From Zychaea mexicana (taxonomy: Eukaryota > Mucoromycota > Mucoromycetes > Mucorales > Lichtheimiaceae): 64,000 bases of DNA. The position numbers were made by a program, and so were the translations under genes. Positions 34,001-45,208 of the stretch are shown here, piece after piece (the first letter of the stretch is position 1; the number at the start of each line of letters is the position of its first letter). The notes below the pieces were generated by a model. The model was given only the letters and a program-made list of their open reading frames with translations. It did no database searches and was not told the origin of the DNA. The DNA lies in the NCBI RefSeq assembly GCF_025766255.1, contig NW_026516697.1, positions 310,001 to 374,000 of the forward strand, given 5' to 3'.

Positions 34001-37000
34001 CCAGTGTCAAAAGACAGGATAGCCGCGAGTCTTATCAAGTATCTACCATCAAGCTGCTTGAAGAAATACCCTTAAAGTATATTCGCGAACGCTCGACGAT
34101 CGCCCACCTCGATGACCCCGGAAGATATGAACTTCTGGAGAAGAAAAAGACGCACGCTCAAAACACGTTGAACCGATTGGGCTGTACACTGGTGGCTCAG
34201 AACTTGCTTTCATCGCCACGAAGGGCTATATTCGAGGCTGCTCTGAAGCTACTAATTGCCCTTCTTGAAGGTGGTAACAAGAATGTTCAGGTAAAATGCT
34301 CGTATGTACACATCGTTGAAAAGTGTACTATGAACTAACCGTCTAAAATCTAGGATAAATTGGAAGAATATTTTTATAGCATACGGTAAGGAATAGTGAT
34401 CTTTCTTTTTTCGGCTCGTCAACTACATACAACTTGAAGCTCATGGATCTTGCACAACCCTCATATAGTGAAGAGCGATTCTTTTACTCTTTTCATCATC
34501 GATTACAAAGTGGTATCGCGTCACTCAAAGAGGCACAATTACACTTGTCACGTGCCGCATACAAGATGAACCGACAGCAATCCATCATGAATGTCGACTT
34601 ATCACCAGCTCCTTCTATGGCAAAAAAGGAAAACCATCGCCAGAAAAAGAAAAATCGTTCTTCGCTTGACGTGACGCGATCACATATTCGCAAACGGATG
34701 CTGTTGAATGGTAGCAATAGTAATACTGGCGCTAGCACCGGTAGTAGATCCAAAAAAGGTGACGCAAACTCGGCTATGGTTTACCAAAAGATATCCAATT
34801 TGATGGCCAGCGAAACAGCTGAATTTGGTACTGCGTCCGAGGATTTTAAGGCCATGACAGATACCATGCGAGCCGTACAGCTGATGGTCGAAGGTCACAA
34901 CATCAATCTGCAGACCTACCTTGCAAGGCAGCCAGACAATATCAAGAGCTTCAACATTGTACAAGATGTGGTGGAGTACTTACATGCTATTGTCCCGATC
35001 TGCAATATTCAAAATGTACGGCTTATTATACAAGTGCTGGACACTATCACGGAATTGGCCCAAGGATGCATCGAAAATCAAGTGACCATCTATGCAGGCA
35101 AAATACTTAATCCTGCCAACACGATCCTTCGTGAACGCTATACCAATTGCCCCACCTCGCTAATTAATGAACTTAAGGTAACTTAATACAGCATTCATCC
35201 CCATAATAGAACTCACTCTCCTATTGGAATCTAATCATTTTCTTTTTTTACCTATTTAGAGCAAAGTAGCAATTTGCTTGCTTAGTTTGCTGGAAGGAGG
35301 AATTGATAACAGCGAGACAATATTCCGTGAAATGGCTGCCTCTTTGGACCTCAACGTTGTGGTGCAAAACATGAATGCCATTTATGACAAGAATGCGGAC
35401 CAGCTAGAATCTCCTGATGCATATGAAAAACTAGATTGTGGCTTCCAATATTGTATCCTCTTGATGACATTATGGCCAGCGCTTGATGAAAGTCAGGTAG
35501 GAAATCAGATACAACATCCAGCACGAGCAACTACAGTTATCTAATGCGATGGTTCATTACAGCGCATCTTACTCGATGGAAACCGGGCGTTCGAATTCTT
35601 TCAAAGTCATACAGGCAAAATTGAGGTAGTGATGGATTATAATCAGGAAAAACAGCTTTCAAGGGTCCTGTTTCCTATCCCTGAAGTTTGCAAATACCTC
35701 CGCGAAGATACAAAACAGCGTTTTCTTTGGAGTGTCAAGCGGTAAGAAACAGACATCATCTATCTTGTTGGTTGGATAAAAGTCATTAATTCATAGCCGT
35801 ATCCAGAGATTCGCCATCAGCCAAGATCGAGAACTTTGTCCAACTGTCTGACAATATCATTTATGAGTAAGTTTAACATGAATGCGAGAAACTCTTCTGA
35901 TTATTAATTGTCTCTTGATGAGTTAGGATCGATAATCATGCAAAGGTTGCCCGCAATCAGTATTTATCGCTACTTTCACGATACAGCGCTGTATGGTGGC
36001 GTGCATCTTATGCTATGACTATTCTGCTCAACCTATTGGTTCTCAGCTGCTCTTCGTATATGCTGGTTGGCGATAACGATTCGAATGGTTACTGTTATCG
36101 ATTCAAAAACGTGGCGCGCGTCTTCTTTGGCCTTTTCCATCTCCTGTTTTGGCTTTTGTCAACCACTGAATTTTATTGTATCCAATTACCGATTTTGGTG
36201 AATCGCCATTCAGTACAAAGCGAAACAGCAGCAGTACGGCGTCAAGATGCCACTGGGCGACCAACGGATAATCGGTCTCTGACTCGGTTTCTATCTCACA
36301 AGGTACGCGATTTCGGAGGGACGGGAGGACCTAATCGGGACACCCAAACTGTTAATTAAGCTTTTTCTTACAAACTGAACAATTATAGGATATTCGATTT
36401 ATCTTGGCAAGTTTAGGGGAGCAGACGTTCTTGTACCACATCACGATGCTCGTTTTCTCGCTCCTCGGGCTGTATAGTCCGGGCTTTTATTCAATCCATC
36501 TGCTTGACTTTGCGTTCCGTGATCGTATTCTACAAGGTGTTATTGCCAGTATCACGTTGAATGTTAGCTCAATTACACGAACAGTAAGTGTGCTTTTCAG
36601 AATGAAAGAAAGGATTGCGGAGAGAGAAAGAGCTGCTCACTCAACAATGCAATCAGGCCATACTTGGTGTGATCGTGGTTTATATCCATAGTGTCGTTGC
36701 TTATGTCTTTTTCCGTGAGGAATTCGATGTTACCAAAGGCCTTCACTGCTCGACTTTGACACAGTGCTTTGTTACTGCATTGTCGCACGGGTAAGATGAT
36801 TGTTGTTTGTTCCGTGTAAATTAAACATAATACTGAATCATGTTGTATATCCCTCAGTGTTCGATCTGGCGGAGGCATCGGTGATATTTTAGAACCGGAT
36901 GCGCTTGAAGATCCCCGAGGCTGGCGAACTGCGTTCGAAATGTCCTTCTTTTTGTTAGTGGTTGTGTTTCTGCTGAATGCCATTTTCGGTATTATCTTTG

Positions 37001-37676
37001 ACACCTTCGGACATCTGCGTGATGGTAAGTGACCCGCGTCCCGTCGGCAAAACGCGTATACTAGAAAGATTAATGACTTGGTTTCCGTGTTCTAGAGCGA
37101 TCATCCATTCAGCACGATATGAAGAACAGTGAGTAATCGTAGTGAGTTGCGGAAGAGGGGCCAAAAGAAATTAACTCCAATTGTGTGGACCAGCATGCTT
37201 TATTTGTAGCATTCCATCTGTCGAGTTCCAACGCTTAGCGAAGAAAGGATTTGAGGATCACGTTCGCCACGATCACAACATTTGGTATGCTGTTAGTGTT
37301 GCTGTGGAGATTGTTAAAATGACGAAAAACAGCCAGGAATTTCTAGAACTAACAATTTGTCTACGTACGCATGTGACAAAAAAGGCAATACCTTTTTTTC
37401 CTGGTTCATTTGAAAACCAAGGATAGAACTGAATACACTGGCCCAGAGTCATATGTCTCGGAATGCCTCAAGGAAGCCAATTACAGTTTCTTTCCTGTCA
37501 ATCGCGCACTTTGTCTCAAACAGGGTGAGAGCGATGATGGTGAGCGACTCGAAAAACTCGAAGAAGTGGCACAGATGCTGCTGCAAAAGGTTAATGGCAT
37601 GGAGGAGCATATAGAAAAGCTGGCAGACATGCAGAGTCGATCAAGATCTAATAGTCTGATGTTATCACCGATGTAA
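28093..37676 (+). CDS. ITPR: Inositol 1,4,5-trisphosphate receptor-like Ca2+ release channel
   Basis: 26 exons in consistent phase give about 2,593 residues: 28093-28898, 28926-29067, 29137-29862, 29931-30003, 30073-31047, 31111-31298, 31368-31519, 31602-31649, 31727-31870, 31950-32134, 32221-32690, 32754-33140, 33211-33847, 33947-34290, 34354-34385, 34469-35177, 35260-35496, 35563-35741, 35807-35866, 35927-36302, 36389-36583, 36657-36790, 36858-37024, 37096-37128, 37194-37284, 37385-37676. Order: suppressor/beta-trefoil and MIR region (about 1-550; LHGTPVLYGEVIQLYNAHFK), RIH and RIH-associated helical domains, six-helix channel from about 2190, pore filter RSGGGIGDIL at 2402-2411, inner helix NAIFGIIFDTFGHLRD, Zn finger C2468/C2471-H2489/H2494, then HNIWQYLFFLVHLKTKDRTE and YTGPESYV, as in animal IP3Rs. 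It probably releases Ca2+ from ER or vacuole. The IP3 site looks altered (see findings). Intron 1 is uncertain. Confidence 0.93.
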
Positions 37677-38108
37677 ATATCAATAAAAAAAAATAATGAT
37701 AATAAGCGTACTATGCAACCTTCATTTCATTGTTACTGCTCTGATCAAAGAAATATGCAGCTCTATCTTTGATTCCTGAGTTTTCGTGCAAAAGCTTCAA
37801 CATGTATCTCTATAGCAGTGGTAAGTGGGTATCACAGCTGCAAGTACAATAATGCTTGACTCCTTGTACTTTCTACCTTTTTACCTCTAACGAATTCGTA
37901 CTGTGAAGGCATAATAAGAAAGTAAAACAATGCGTAGCGCGCCACGCTATTCTGTTTGCGGTGTTTAAAGCAGGGTGTGGTGCGCTGACGGTTACCAGAT
38001 TCGGGTGGGCTCAGTAGCAACTTAAAAATAGAACTTCAATTCTCTTGCTTCTTTGCTCTTCTTTCAGCTTTTTTTTTGTTTGCCTCTTGTAAAGTACTGC
38101 TTTAAAGC
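37677..38108. other. Spacer between the channel gene and CHS4
   Basis: 432 bp holding the 3' end of the channel gene and the CHS4 promoter. A pyrimidine-rich tract (38040-38100) precedes the CHS4 ATG. No other feature seen. Confidence 0.5.
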
Positions 38109-41106
38109 ATGTCACGCACTACAGCGTCTGATACTTCATCGGCGTCGCGTTCGCATGTATTCCCATTTCGCTCACGCACAGCGCCAGAACCAGCCACTCC
38201 TGAATCCTCCTCCTCGCCAACTACCACCAACAACGGCAGCAGTAACTACCGTCATCCTCGAACGCCCAAACCTAGGAAGCTGAACTCCCTATTTCGATTC
38301 AATAAGGACGAATCCGGAGACTACAATCAAAGCCGGCAACCAAGCACTCCGACCGTTCAAGGTAATCGTCGAGCACAGTCGAATTCATCGGTGAACGAAG
38401 ACGAAGACGAAGATGATTACTCGGATAGTGGGACAGTGCAGCCCGGTCCAGGCCGCTATACTCTTCGGGTGATCAACCCTGATCCTGTGTCATCTTCAGA
38501 CGAAGAAGACGAGGAAGAACAAGAAAAAAGTGATACGACCACGCAAGTGCCACCAACTTCCACACAAAACCATCATGTAACCCAGCAACAGCCAACACAA
38601 CCTGTCGAGAATGGGGGTGTAGCAACGTCAGCGACGCTATTGCCACCAGCTCAAGACGACGATCTCTCCTCTACAAAGCTGGAAATCAGCCAACCTCTGC
38701 CGCCAATACCACCAGCATCACAACACGATCGCCATGTCAAAGCTAAATCATCCATGCAGTTCGTTACTTCGTTCCTGTCTACTGCACCATCACCAACCGC
38801 ATCGTCATTGTCGTTGAACAGTAGCAATCGCGGTAGTACTGCAGGTGCAGGAGGCTCTATCAGCGATTCAAAAAGCCAAACAGAGCTTGTTCGGAGGCAG
38901 TCAAAAACACTGCATGAACAGGGTAAGGTCGAACTGCTTCCACCTTTGGACTTGCACCCTATGGACTGGACGATTCCATCGGTTGAGACTCAACGCAAGT
39001 CATATCCACGGGTAGTTTTGGGTCCTGCGACGTTGGCTGAGGAGGTGAACGAAGAACAACAAGAGGACGATAACAACAACAACAATAACAGCAGCAGCAG
39101 CAAGGGTGTGCTTGAGGAAAGTGGATTGCTCGTGGCTTCGCCTGCAACACTCACACCTCAAGCAACGCCCATCGAGTCTGGAAGCCGCCGACACAGTGGC
39201 ACGAGCACCAACAAATTTATGCCGCCGCCACCTCAGCCACTCTTTGCAGTAGCCAACAATGACAGAACTTTCGGCTTAGCTCATTTGCCTGAAAGCACTC
39301 GCAAACAGCCGTCGCCGAGTATTAACGACAGCGGTATTCTACCGTCCTCAATGTTTGGTAAAAGATCCATAGCTACGACTGCCAACGAAAGTGTCCTGGT
39401 AATGTAAATTTCAATTTTTAAAAAAATGAAAAGCGTCCCTTTTCCTCCTTCCCCCTTTTTTAGATGATGAAGTTCGATGTATTAATCATTTTGCCCCCTT
39501 AAAGACCTCCACAATGACACGTGCTCCCCAATCAAAATATAGCAAAGCATCGTATAGCTTGACCAACAGCCGCGAAAACCTCAAGCTCTATCGAGAAATG
39601 GCTGAAAAAACGAATAATAAGGAAGTCCAGCTCAGCTACGCCAACTATCTACTAGAAATCGCGCAGCTCTACGATACCAAGCATAACAATCAGCAGCAGC
39701 AGCAACAACAACAACAACAACAACAGCAGCAGCAAAAGGGACATCATCGTGGCGCAGCTTCCCTCAGTCTAAATACGGGTCGACGTCAGAGTCGCGATTC
39801 CTCTATTTCGATCGACGGTCGACTAAACGATATGATGAAGCGTGGACGTGCTAGCCTGAATGGTCCAATCCGGAACATCCGACCCATTCTTTCTTTGGAT
39901 AGTGACAATTCGATGGACAATAAGGAAAAGAAGCGAGTACTAGAAGAAGAAGGTGTGCGATGGATCAAGCGGCTAGCCAAAGAAGATGTGGGCGAGGCAG
40001 CATTTATATTGGCAACGTGGATGGATGAGGAAAAATACGGATGTCGACCAAACCCGATGAAATCGTTCAAACTCTATGAAGTTGCTGCGCGTTCTGGAAA
40101 AGCTGAGGCCATGTTTGCCGTTGCACGATATCACGAGCGGGATGGGAATCACACCGAAGCCCTAGCTAATTACAAGGCTGCTGCAGAAAAGGGCCTAGTG
40201 GCCGCTGTTCATGTATGTATTGATATCAATAGAAATTTATTTGCATGTGAAGATACTGATGCAAGTAATGATAACTACAGCGACTGGCCCAAGTCCACCT
40301 CCATGGCGAACTCTCTCAACGTCAAAACATGATTACTGGGTTAGCGGTCCTTGCGCAAGCGGCAGAAAACGCCAACGAATCCTATGCGGAGCCGATATGC
40401 GTGTTTGCACAAGTACTCGCCAATATATATACTCGTGCCGATATACCTGCAGAGCTAGTCCAGCCATACGGCGGTGCTAATGCAGCAAAGGAATGGTTTG
40501 AACGCGGTGCAGAGCTAGGTCATGCCAAATGTCACAGTCATCTAGGAAACCTGTATGAACATGGTCTGTTTGGCGTTCCAATTGATATGCGTAAGAGCTT
40601 CCGCTACTATGAATTCGCAGCGCAACACGACGAGCCTGAAGGTATGCTGGGCTTAAGTCGACTCTATAACGCGGATCGCCATGGCCCTGATGATACGGAC
40701 GATCGAGCGGAACACGACGTATCCCAGTGGTTAGCAGAACTCGGCCGTAACGAAGATGCGTCATACCATTGGTGCTCAAAGGCAGCTGAGCACGGACTTG
40801 ATGAGGCCCTGTTTTTGCTAGGGTGAGTTTATTTGACACGCAAAAGTGCAAAGCCAAAACCATACGCACACTAATGAACTATTCGTTTTGTGTATTAGAT
40901 ATTATAACGAAATGGGATTTGGTACACCGAGAGACTACAATCGTGCACAAACATACTATCGACGTGCAGCTGCAAAAGGCCATCATGGTGCGTCCGAACG
41001 ACTGCAGTCAAATAGTTTCACATCAAGGCAACATGAAAGTGCCAGCGGGACTTCGCACCGTGGGCTACAAGAGGGTCGCAAAGATCAAGCATGCACGATC
41101 ATGTAA
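38109..41106 (+). CDS. CHS4: Chs4/Skt5-type chitin synthase activator (Sel1 repeats, CaaX)
   Basis: Four exons, 38109-39398, 39505-40212, 40281-40822 and 40899-41106, give 915 residues. The first 470 residues are disordered (Ser/Pro/acidic, with a DEDEDDYSDSG patch), then YSLTNSRENLKLYREMAEKT and a Gln tract near 500. From about 585 a run of Sel1/TPR-like repeats follows (AAFILATWMDEEKYGCRPNP; AMFAVARYHERDGNHTEALA; KCHSHLGNLYEHGLFGVPID; YYNEMGFGTPRDYNRAQTYY). The C-terminus DQACTIM is a CaaX box, as in yeast Chs4/Skt5, which is prenylated and recruits and activates chitin synthase III at the bud neck or growing tip. The 106-bp first intron replaces a read-through that stops within five codons. 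A hyphal-tip or septum role is inferred. Confidence 0.9.
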
Positions 41107-41382
41107 AGGCAGCCCTACCACCCTCTTCTGTTTTGTATTTCTTCATCTTCTCCTCCCCCTCTTTCTCTTCTTTTAATTTATACCCTTTTGTACTTGGCCT
41201 TTCATAAACGACAGTAAATATTCCCCCTCTTCCATCATTAGATATTCTCTTAGTAAGTAAATAATATCGTTTGAGTATATTTAAACTGGAAAGCAAGAAC
41301 AAGGAACAAAAGACAAAAGACAAAGCAAAAAGAAAGAATGTACAAGAACACGGAGGGGGAGGGATTAAGAAAGGTAGTAAGA

Positions 41383-42690
41383 CTATGCAGATGACAAGAG
41401 CTCTGATCGAGCAATAGTTGGCTCTATGAAAACTTTGGCTCGAACATCACTTTCCCGAGAAAGCGTCATGGGACCCATGGATGCTGTGCTCATCATAGGT
41501 GTGGGAGCAATAGGTTGAGATACTGTGACTGACGTAGACGAAGAGGCTGTTGTCACGCTACTACTCCCGGCACTACTTAACGATGCGACTGATCGTTCAT
41601 CGTCGTCATTCGCCTGCTGTTCCTCCTCAGTAGTATCGTCAGAAGAACTGACATCCGAACGATCACTCTTGCGTCGCTCGTACCACTGGTGCTTTCGTTC
41701 TTGGGCCTTGATTTTGCTAATTTCTTTGTTCAGAGTTGTCCGGGTCGCCTCGAGTGCCGTAAACTCTTCTGGGTACTGGCGTTGTCGTTCTGTGATAGCC
41801 ATCAGTTGGGTTTGGAGTTCCTCGATTCGTCGTTGTCGCTCACACGACATGCGTTGTGCGTTTAACTTGCGCTTGGCATGGAGCTGGCTTCGCCGTGCAT
41901 TTCGCCGTTCCACTTGCTGCTCGGGAGAGACTTGTGCACGACCTTTGGTGAGCTTCGATCGACTCTTGCCTCGTTTATATTGGTATCCGCTGTCAAGCAA
42001 TTTCTTTTTGGCCATTTCGAAGAGATTGCCTTTGTTTACTAGTAGTGATGGATTGTCGAGTGCGAGCTGAATAGCGGCTTCGTTGATGGCAGCTTCGTAG
42101 CTAGTGAGCGGTCGGGTGTTGTTCTTTCCGTAGATGGTAGCATGAGATATGATCACTTCACGGGAAGTTTGCTGTGATGGCTGTTGTTGGTTATCATGGT
42201 CGTAGTAGTAGTGGTGGTCATGCTGTTGATGTTGTTGTTGACGGTTGTAATGGTGGTGATTGTCAGGGTACTCATAATGTTGAGAAGACTGCACAGTCGG
42301 ATCAGTATCTGCAAATAGAAGCGCTAATATAAAGTCAAAACTTACAGTATGATCAGGTGTGTTGAGGATAAGATCTAGGCCTGGCCGCGTCGGGAGGGGT
42401 GAACGCAGAGTCGGTGCCGCAGCAGTGAAAGACCGGCAAGTGGTGGTTGCCGTTGCCTCGTTGGGATATATACTGAAGCTTGCCTGCACTCTCAATTCCC
42501 GGAGACCCCGTTTAAATTTGATGGCATGAAACGGAAGCATATCGACAGCTTGCAAAAACTCGCTCAGCTCCTCATCGTTGAAATGAAGCAATTGTAAGAG
42601 ATCTTGATCTGTTGCGCCAGTCTTGACGAATGCTTCATGGTACCGCTCGAGGTTATGGTTGGAAAGGAACGTGTGTAGTGAGGGAAGCAT
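41383..42690 (-). CDS. SAM/NCD1-like domain protein (NAB-type putative co-regulator)
   Basis: A single exon of 435 residues from ATG at 42690. Residues 1-65 (LPSLHTFLSNHNLERYHEAF, then LLQLLHFNDEELSEFLQAVD, then FKRGLRELR) resemble the SAM-like NCD1 domain of animal NAB transcriptional co-regulators. A His/Gln/Tyr-rich linker follows, then a helical segment SYEAAINEAAIQLALDNPSL with a basic stretch (YKRGKSRSKLTKGR), a strongly basic coiled coil (about 280-350; RRNARRSQLHAKRKL) and an acidic Ser-rich tail. Nuclear localisation and transcriptional regulation are inferred. In-frame codons continue upstream without an ATG. A TATA box about 105 bp upstream supports the start. It is convergent with CHS4. 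Confidence 0.7.
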   Translation of the reverse strand: MLPSLHTFLSNHNLERYHEAFVKTGATDQDLLQLLHFNDEELSEFLQAVDMLPFHAIKFKRGLRELRVQASFSIYPNEATATTTCRSFTAAAPTLRSPLPTRPGLDLILNTPDHTVSFDFILALLFADTDPTVQSSQHYEYPDNHHHYNRQQQHQQHDHHYYYDHDNQQQPSQQTSREVIISHATIYGKNNTRPLTSYEAAINEAAIQLALDNPSLLVNKGNLFEMAKKKLLDSGYQYKRGKSRSKLTKGRAQVSPEQQVERRNARRSQLHAKRKLNAQRMSCERQRRIEELQTQLMAITERQRQYPEEFTALEATRTTLNKEISKIKAQERKHQWYERRKSDRSDVSSSDDTTEEEQQANDDDERSVASLSSAGSSSVTTASSSTSVTVSQPIAPTPMMSTASMGPMTLSRESDVRAKVFIEPTIARSELLSSA

Positions 42691-42793
42691 TGAGTGGTCT
42701 GTTGCACTGTGCGCTTTATGTATAGGGTGAATGTATGGAGTGTTGATGCCTTGGTACGAGAGAGGGCGGGGGGTGGGAGGGAGAAGTGGTTGC

Positions 42794-42801
42794 TTTATAT
42801 A
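42794..42801 (-). promoter_or_regulatory. TATA box of the SAM/NCD1-like gene
   Basis: TATATAAA on the minus strand, about 105 bp upstream of the ATG at 42690 and about 60 bp downstream of the repeated upstream element. Confidence 0.45.
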
Positions 42802-42859
42802 TGCGAGACGATCAAACTTGGAGAAATACTGCACTTTGATTCCAGCAAAAAAGACGCTT

Positions 42860-42927
42860 GTTGCACAAGAAATTTTTCCAAGATGATGCGATCCAAGGTG
42901 ACGACAATGTTGCACAAGAAATTTTTC
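42860..42927. repeat. Duplicated upstream element (49-bp period)
   Basis: GTTGCACAAGAAATTTTTC occurs identically at 42860-42878 and 42909-42927. The bases after each copy are also alike and end in GGTGACG at 42897-42903 and 42947-42953, so the unit is about 45 bp. It sits 170-240 bp upstream of the SAM/NCD1-like ATG, where activator sites would be expected. TGACG is the half-site of CRE/ATF-type bZIP factors. Confidence 0.6.
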
Positions 42928-42953
42928 TATAATGCAGCAAACCAGGGTGACGC

Positions 42954-44371
42954 TTTTTATGTGCTTGAAAAATTTTGACCCTCATGTGATGTTGGGGGGA
43001 GGGAGGGTGGGTGGAGAGCGCGCAACAAACATGTCCAGGAAACATACGTGAAGCAACAAGCGCACCATGCCTAGAAATGATATGATGGATGTTGCAGAAG
43101 GTCAGGTAAAAATGTAACATGTGCTACTGTGTTGGGTTGGTAGGGTCGAGGTGACTTGGTAGGAGAGAATACTTGGGTAAAAGCAGCAATGGTCGTGATT
43201 GAGCTCGAGAGAGAAACACGACTAAAGGTAGTGTACCCAACACGCACCCCAGGCCAATCGGGGTTGATGTATAGCTTTGGTGGCCGTAGACATAAATAAA
43301 TAATGGAGAAAAACAGAAAAGTCAGGTCTGACTTAATATGCATTCGTCTTGCAATACCATCGGACAAGAGAGTCTATGACCATTGCGCATCTTGCAGCCG
43401 CCGCGTCGAGGTAGTCCACCCCTGTACAGTCTAGGCCATCCACACGTAATAGTGCGCAGCTACTGGGATGGGATTCCTGGCCTTTCGGAAGTAGTGCTTT
43501 TATATAGCCTATTGGCGTTCCTTTGCTACAAGCTACTGTATGTATAAAGACCCCTTGTTGCAGACACTGCCGCCGCTTTGATGCTGGTTGTTCTCCCGCT
43601 GTAGAACCATGTCACTTATCGTCGCGGTGTGCTGGCAAGTTCAATTCAGCACTGCTAGTACTAATACTAACGTCAATGATTTCCTGGGGCTTCGCTGGAG
43701 GGAGTTGTTCTATGATACACTCACGCCCTCTCACTTCGTATTTGCTTGTGTGACATCTTTGCTCGTGACAGAAGTGCCGAACTCTAGTAGGTCGGCTGCT
43801 CTAAGCGAGCCTGCTTTGGCTTATTTTGGGCTTTTGACGGGAAAGGATGGGCGTTGTAGAGCGCGACATAAAAAAATACATATACGGTATGTACAAACAA
43901 AACATTTCAGCGCTTGCTTTAATCCTGTTATGCTTGGTTGCAAGTTGAAAGCGGTTTCAAGCTACGCTCTGTTCCTTTGCTGTTTGTCGGTATTCTTTTT
44001 CAGTTAGGTATGCCTTCTTTGCAGTTCAATTATAATCGATGTTCCCTGCGCTACGTCAGCTATTAATTCTTCTTGGATCGTCCCAATGGTTGCTGGCATT
44101 CCTGACCGGCCTCCCTTCTTTGTAGCTTTTGTTTACGCTCCTCGTACGTAGAGAACGATGACCCACAATCATCCTACATAGTATAGGGCTTGTTCACGCT
44201 ATGTGTTTGGACTGTTGTCGTCATCGAGAAACTGAACTTGACCTTGGGCGCGTCCATGGGCATGATACGTCAAAGTTCGTACTTCTGCTGTTGTGCCTGT
44301 GTATGGATCTTGTGAGGTGCAAGGTCAAATATATCATGGCAACATGATTTTTGTAGCCAATGACTCGCAGA
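42954..44371. other. Gene-poor region
   Basis: No recognisable gene. A 139-codon plus-strand frame (43588-44007) has no domain and an unremarkable, Cys/Phe-rich composition; it is not called. Confidence 0.45.
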
Positions 44372-44716
44372 TTAATTCATACTGCTAGGAAAACTAGTAG
44401 GGAAGTATGGGGTATTGTCGTCTGACATGGACGGTAAAAGTGCGTTTGCAATCCTTTGCACTGTTGCGATCTCTTTCGCTGGAACTCGAGAATTCGTGCA
44501 TCTGTTACAACTTGGTTTGTCTCGTACGTTATTTGGTGAGCGCAACAACGCTTCCAATAAACTGTGCAATGACTTTATACGCGAATAAGATGCTCTTTGT
44601 ATGTTCGAAGTGCTATCCTGGGTTCCGTGTCCAGCCCCTTCATAATCTTGTGCTTCTTGTTGCGTCCGTTCCTCTTCTCCAGTTACACCTTCATTCGCAG
44701 CTTCATTATCAGCCAT
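44372..44716 (-). CDS. Hypothetical acidic small protein
   Basis: ATG at 44716 opens 114 codons: an acidic N-terminus (MADNEAANEGVTGEEERTQQ), then SYSRIKSLHSLLEALLRSP, a CNRC pair, and a Ser/Pro end. Composition is plausible for a real protein, but no family is recognised, no intron is evident, and it sits alone in a gene-poor stretch. It could also be a fragment of a mobile element. Confidence 0.3.
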   Translation of the reverse strand: MADNEAANEGVTGEEERTQQEAQDYEGAGHGTQDSTSNIQRASYSRIKSLHSLLEALLRSPNNVRDKPSCNRCTNSRVPAKEIATVQRIANALLPSMSDDNTPYFPTSFPSSMN

Positions 44717-44959
44717 ATTAATGAACGGGTTTCCAAATTGGATGTTCCTTTCTAAACAACGACAGGTATTGTGCATATATAGATGATAAGCAGTGTATAT
44801 CAGATCAATGCTATAACATGGATATGAAGCGGATTTTCCAAGAACTATCGTCGTCACAAGAAGCGACACTGTCATCATCATAGCATTGATGCAATCATCA
44901 GCTTAATATCACAACCACACGTTTAATGAGAAGATTCGAAGCCTGGAAAGAGCTATATT

Positions 44960-45208
44960 CTACTGATACTTCAGCGATCGATGCAGCAGCAACCGTTGTT
45001 GATCGTAAGTCCGTTTCGCTATCTGTAATTTCTTCTTATGCTCGATCCAGCTGGCACCACCTTGAGGAGTGACAGCATTGTTTGACTTCTGGGCTGCTGT
45101 GTACCAATTTTTTTTAGCCAATTTCTGTTTCTTTTGAGGATTAAATCCACCTTTTAATAGGCTTAGATCAATAAAAGTCAAAGAAAGAACGGCCATGTGA
45201 ACACACAT
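44960..45208 (-). CDS. Hypothetical basic small protein
   Basis: 82 codons from ATG at 45208. A short hydrophobic start (MAVLSLTFIDLSLL), then a basic Gln-rich segment (KKQKLAKKNWYTAAQKS; GGASWIEHKKKLQIAKRTYD). The second half looks coding; the hydrophobic lead could instead be intron or leader sequence. No family recognised. Confidence 0.3.
   Translation of the reverse strand: MCVHMAVLSLTFIDLSLLKGGFNPQKKQKLAKKNWYTAAQKSNNAVTPQGGASWIEHKKKLQIAKRTYDQQRLLLHRSLKYQ

Noticed and set aside
28093..37676. Ryanodine receptor instead of IP3 receptor
   Set aside because: Length (about 2,600), absence of SPRY and RyR repeats, and the C-terminal HNIWQYLFFLV/EYTGPESYV block match IP3 receptors. GGGIGD alone is common to both families.
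42309..42345. Possible 37-nt intron in the SAM/NCD1-like gene (GTAAGT ... TTTGCAG)
   Set aside because: Signals look good, but removing 37 nt shifts the frame and leads to a stop, losing the downstream helical and basic regions. Left unspliced.
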